Source of the DNA: Giesbergeria sp.
Lineage (GTDB): Bacteria; Pseudomonadota; Gammaproteobacteria; Burkholderiales; Burkholderiaceae_C
Assembly (NCBI GenBank): GCA_030690515.1
Contig: JAUYGP010000554.1
Coordinates: 1 to 6,606, forward strand
Direction: 5' to 3'
Length of the DNA stretch: 6,606 bases
Shown here: piece after piece, positions 5,548 to 6,606 of the stretch
Position numbering within the stretch: the stretch's first letter is position 1
How the letters are laid out: the number at the start of each line of letters is the position of its first letter
Translations under genes and position numbers: made by a program
The notes under the pieces: model-generated
Seen by the model: only the letters and a program-made list of their open reading frames with translations
Told to the model about the DNA's origin: nothing
Database searches by the model: none

Positions 5548-5566
5548 GGAGGGGCTGGGCCCCTCC
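5548..5566 (-). repeat. Hairpin in the DUF932 to ParB-like gene spacer
   Basis: GGAGGGGC and GCCCCTCC form a perfect 8-bp stem with a 3-base loop, 8 bases past the DUF932 stop. On the minus strand T runs follow only after about 14 and 30 bases (TTTTT, then TTTTTTT), so it is at best a weak or conditional terminator. It may partly insulate the two genes or protect the upstream mRNA end. Confidence 0.6.
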
Positions 5567-5574
5567 GGCTGAAC

Positions 5575-6402
5575 TCAGGCCTTGAGCTGGCGCATGCCAT
5601 CGGCCAGCAACCACAGGGCGCGGTTCAGGCGCAGGTTCTGGTCGATGCCCTGCACGGGCCGGGTGCTCTGGCGACGCCCATTGGCGGCGCGGGCGCGCAG
5701 GCCGCCCTTGATGAGGTTTTCTTGGGTGCGGTTGAACACGCTCCACAGGTCGCGGCGGTCGTCGTCCGTGCGGCGAGGCATCAGGATTTGCGTTTCCGTG
5801 ATGGGTGCGGGCTTGGTCGGGTCGTCGTATTTGAGAGTCAGCGCGGCACGGGCAAACACCTCCGACTCCCCGGCGTCCAGGGAGATCGCCTGCATGGATT
5901 CGCGGGACTGCTGGGCCTGACCAAAGCCATGCAGGACTTCATACGCGCCCTCGATGACCTGCTCCGCCACATCGCCCTTGTGGGGCACGCGCACATCGGC
6001 CACGGTGTCGCCGCACACCAGTCCGTTCTGGCAGACGAAGCGGAACATGCCCGCCAGCATCTGGTAGCTGCTGGTCCCGTCATGCGAGTTGAGCAGGATG
6101 ATTTCGTTGGCCTCGCGGCCATTGATCTGGCTGGCATGGCGCAGGCGGATCATGTGTTTGGTGAAGTCACGCCGCCCTTCTTGACGCACACGGGTCTGGC
6201 ACACCATGAAGGGCTGGAATCCCTCCCCTCTGAGTTCCTGCAGCACGGTGGCCGTGGGGATGTAGCTGTAGCGCTCGGAGCGACTGCCGTGCGGGGCCTG
6301 CGCGAAGATGGACGGGGCCACGGCCCTGATCTGGTCATCCGACAAGGGATGTTCGGAACGCAGCACCGGCGATTGCGGTGCAAAGCGGGATACGAGTTGC
6401 AT
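5575..6402 (-). CDS. DUF932 domain-containing protein (phage/plasmid-like family)
   Basis: This is a 275-residue soluble protein. The DUF932 domain spans about 40-235: RYSYIPTATVLQEL (44-57), GFQPFMVCQTRVR, HMIRLRHA (83-90), NEIILLNSHDGTSSYQMLAG (99-118) and MFRFVCQNGLVCGD (119-132), the strongest family signature. The C-terminal part has WSVFNRTQENLIKGG (220-234) followed by a basic stretch RARAANGRRQSTR. The ATG at 6402 has AGGAG 8 bases before it; a GTG at 6444 lies inside the structured leader and is unlikely. DUF932 proteins are carried by plasmids, ICEs and phages; their function is not established. Position upstream of the long ParB-like gene, 96 bases apart on the same strand, is a recurrent arrangement and suggests a shared maintenance or establishment role, which is inference. 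Confidence 0.94.
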   Translation of the reverse strand: MQLVSRFAPQSPVLRSEHPLSDDQIRAVAPSIFAQAPHGSRSERYSYIPTATVLQELRGEGFQPFMVCQTRVRQEGRRDFTKHMIRLRHASQINGREANEIILLNSHDGTSSYQMLAGMFRFVCQNGLVCGDTVADVRVPHKGDVAEQVIEGAYEVLHGFGQAQQSRESMQAISLDAGESEVFARAALTLKYDDPTKPAPITETQILMPRRTDDDRRDLWSVFNRTQENLIKGGLRARAANGRRQSTRPVQGIDQNLRLNRALWLLADGMRQLKA

Positions 6403-6410
6403 GGTGATTT

Positions 6411-6415
6411 CTCCT
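6411..6415 (-). promoter_or_regulatory. Ribosome binding site of the DUF932 gene
   Basis: AGGAG on the minus strand, 8 bases before the ATG at 6402; supports this start over GTG at 6444. Confidence 0.88.
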
Positions 6416-6432
6416 GACGAAGTTGGCTGCTG

Positions 6433-6486
6433 AAAAAGCCTCACCGGATTCCTAGATTCAGAGCCCTCTTCGGGCTTCCGGTGGGG
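6433..6486 (-). terminator. Terminator-like nested stem with T5 in the DUF932 leader
   Basis: The outer stem CACCGGA/TCCGGTG plus flanking CC/GG encloses the 5-bp AGCCC/GGGCT hairpin and ends two bases before five T (6433-6437). It sits 31 bases upstream of the ATG, where premature termination or attenuation would control the DUF932/ParB-like unit. The long 28-base interior makes it a less typical intrinsic terminator. Confidence 0.4.
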
Positions 6487-6606
6487 TCGGCACGAGGAAC
6501 CCGGTTGGCCTCGTTGCCACCGTCTTTTCTGAGTTCATCGCCCGCGACGGTCAGGAGCGCGCGGCCGGGTGCCCTCCAGGAAACAAGCGCCGGGTGGGTG
6601 CGGCCC
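6433..6606 (-). ncRNA. Structured leader RNA candidate upstream of DUF932
   Basis: Read on the minus strand, the 174 bases hold several nested or successive stems. ACCGTC/GACGGT pairs 6546-6551 with 6519-6524. CGAGG/CCTCG (arms 6509-6513 and 6493-6497) has an inner AACC/GGTT. CACCGGA/TCCGGTG (6477-6483 with 6442-6448), extendable past a mismatch, encloses AGCCC-gaaga-GGGCT (6462-6476). The last stem is followed at once by GCTTTTTC, so it resembles a terminator or attenuator. CACCCGGC is repeated (about 6563 and 6589). This resembles the idea of the radC RNA motif, a conserved structured leader ahead of mobile-element genes such as radC, integrases and antirestriction genes, but I cannot confirm membership. 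The left limit of the RNA may lie outside the window, and no promoter is visible. Confidence 0.5.

Noticed and set aside
5722..6417. 231-codon plus-strand open frame opposite DUF932
   Set aside because: Antisense artefact of the recognised DUF932 gene; His/Gly/Ala-rich with no known motif.
1..6606. CRISPR array, insertion sequence ends, att site
   Set aside because: No regularly spaced direct repeats of 20-40 bases, no transposase and no terminal inverted repeats with target duplications were seen; the repeats found are all local hairpins or short duplications.

Overview
The window is high in GC and reads as a stretch of an integrative and conjugative element (ICE) or large conjugative plasmid from a proteobacterium, most likely beta- or gamma-class. 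The indicators are four protein families that often occur together in the accessory backbone of such elements: DUF2958, DUF736, a long (about 680 residue) ParB/RepB/Spo0J-type protein and DUF932. They sit next to the tail of an XRE-type regulator. No chromosomal housekeeping gene, rRNA or tRNA is visible. I cannot name the species. A Tn4371-like or similar ICE is my best guess and rests on remembered gene content, not on a search.

Layout, left to right. 1-129 (+) is the end of an XRE/HTH regulator cut by the window edge. 175-522 (-) is DUF2958, preceded by a 615 bp gene-free leader with many small GC-rich inverted repeats. 1138-1857 (+) is a two-TM protein with a calcium-loop/CCPT-type extracytoplasmic domain. 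It lies against the direction of the backbone and has AT-richer codon use, so it is probably cargo. 1887-1930 holds two tandem hairpins between this gene and DUF736. 1921-2229 (-) is DUF736. 2230-2728 is a gene-poor stretch with a long 14-bp inverted repeat and a short coding-like remnant. 2729-3193 (-) is a hotdog thioesterase with the FlK-type Thr/Glu/His arrangement. 3194-3429 contains a run of inverted repeats and a clear rho-independent terminator. 3430-5478 (-) is the ParB-like protein and 5575-6402 (-) the DUF932 protein. 6403-6606 is a strongly structured leader upstream of DUF932.

The DUF932 and ParB-like genes are probably one transcription unit, read right to left, starting from the structured leader and ending at the terminator at 3396-3424. 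DUF736 and DUF2958 follow on the same strand but have their own long leaders, so they look like separately controlled small genes. No ParA, relaxase or integrase is visible, so a partition or maintenance role for the ParB-like protein is inferred from family only. The thioesterase and the two-TM protein look like accessory genes placed between backbone genes.

The points most worth a second look are the structured RNA-like leader of DUF932, the hairpin array with a 28-bp palindrome downstream of the ParB-like gene, the palindromic DUF736 leader, the two-TM cargo protein, and the FlK-like thioesterase with a coding-like remnant directly behind its stop.
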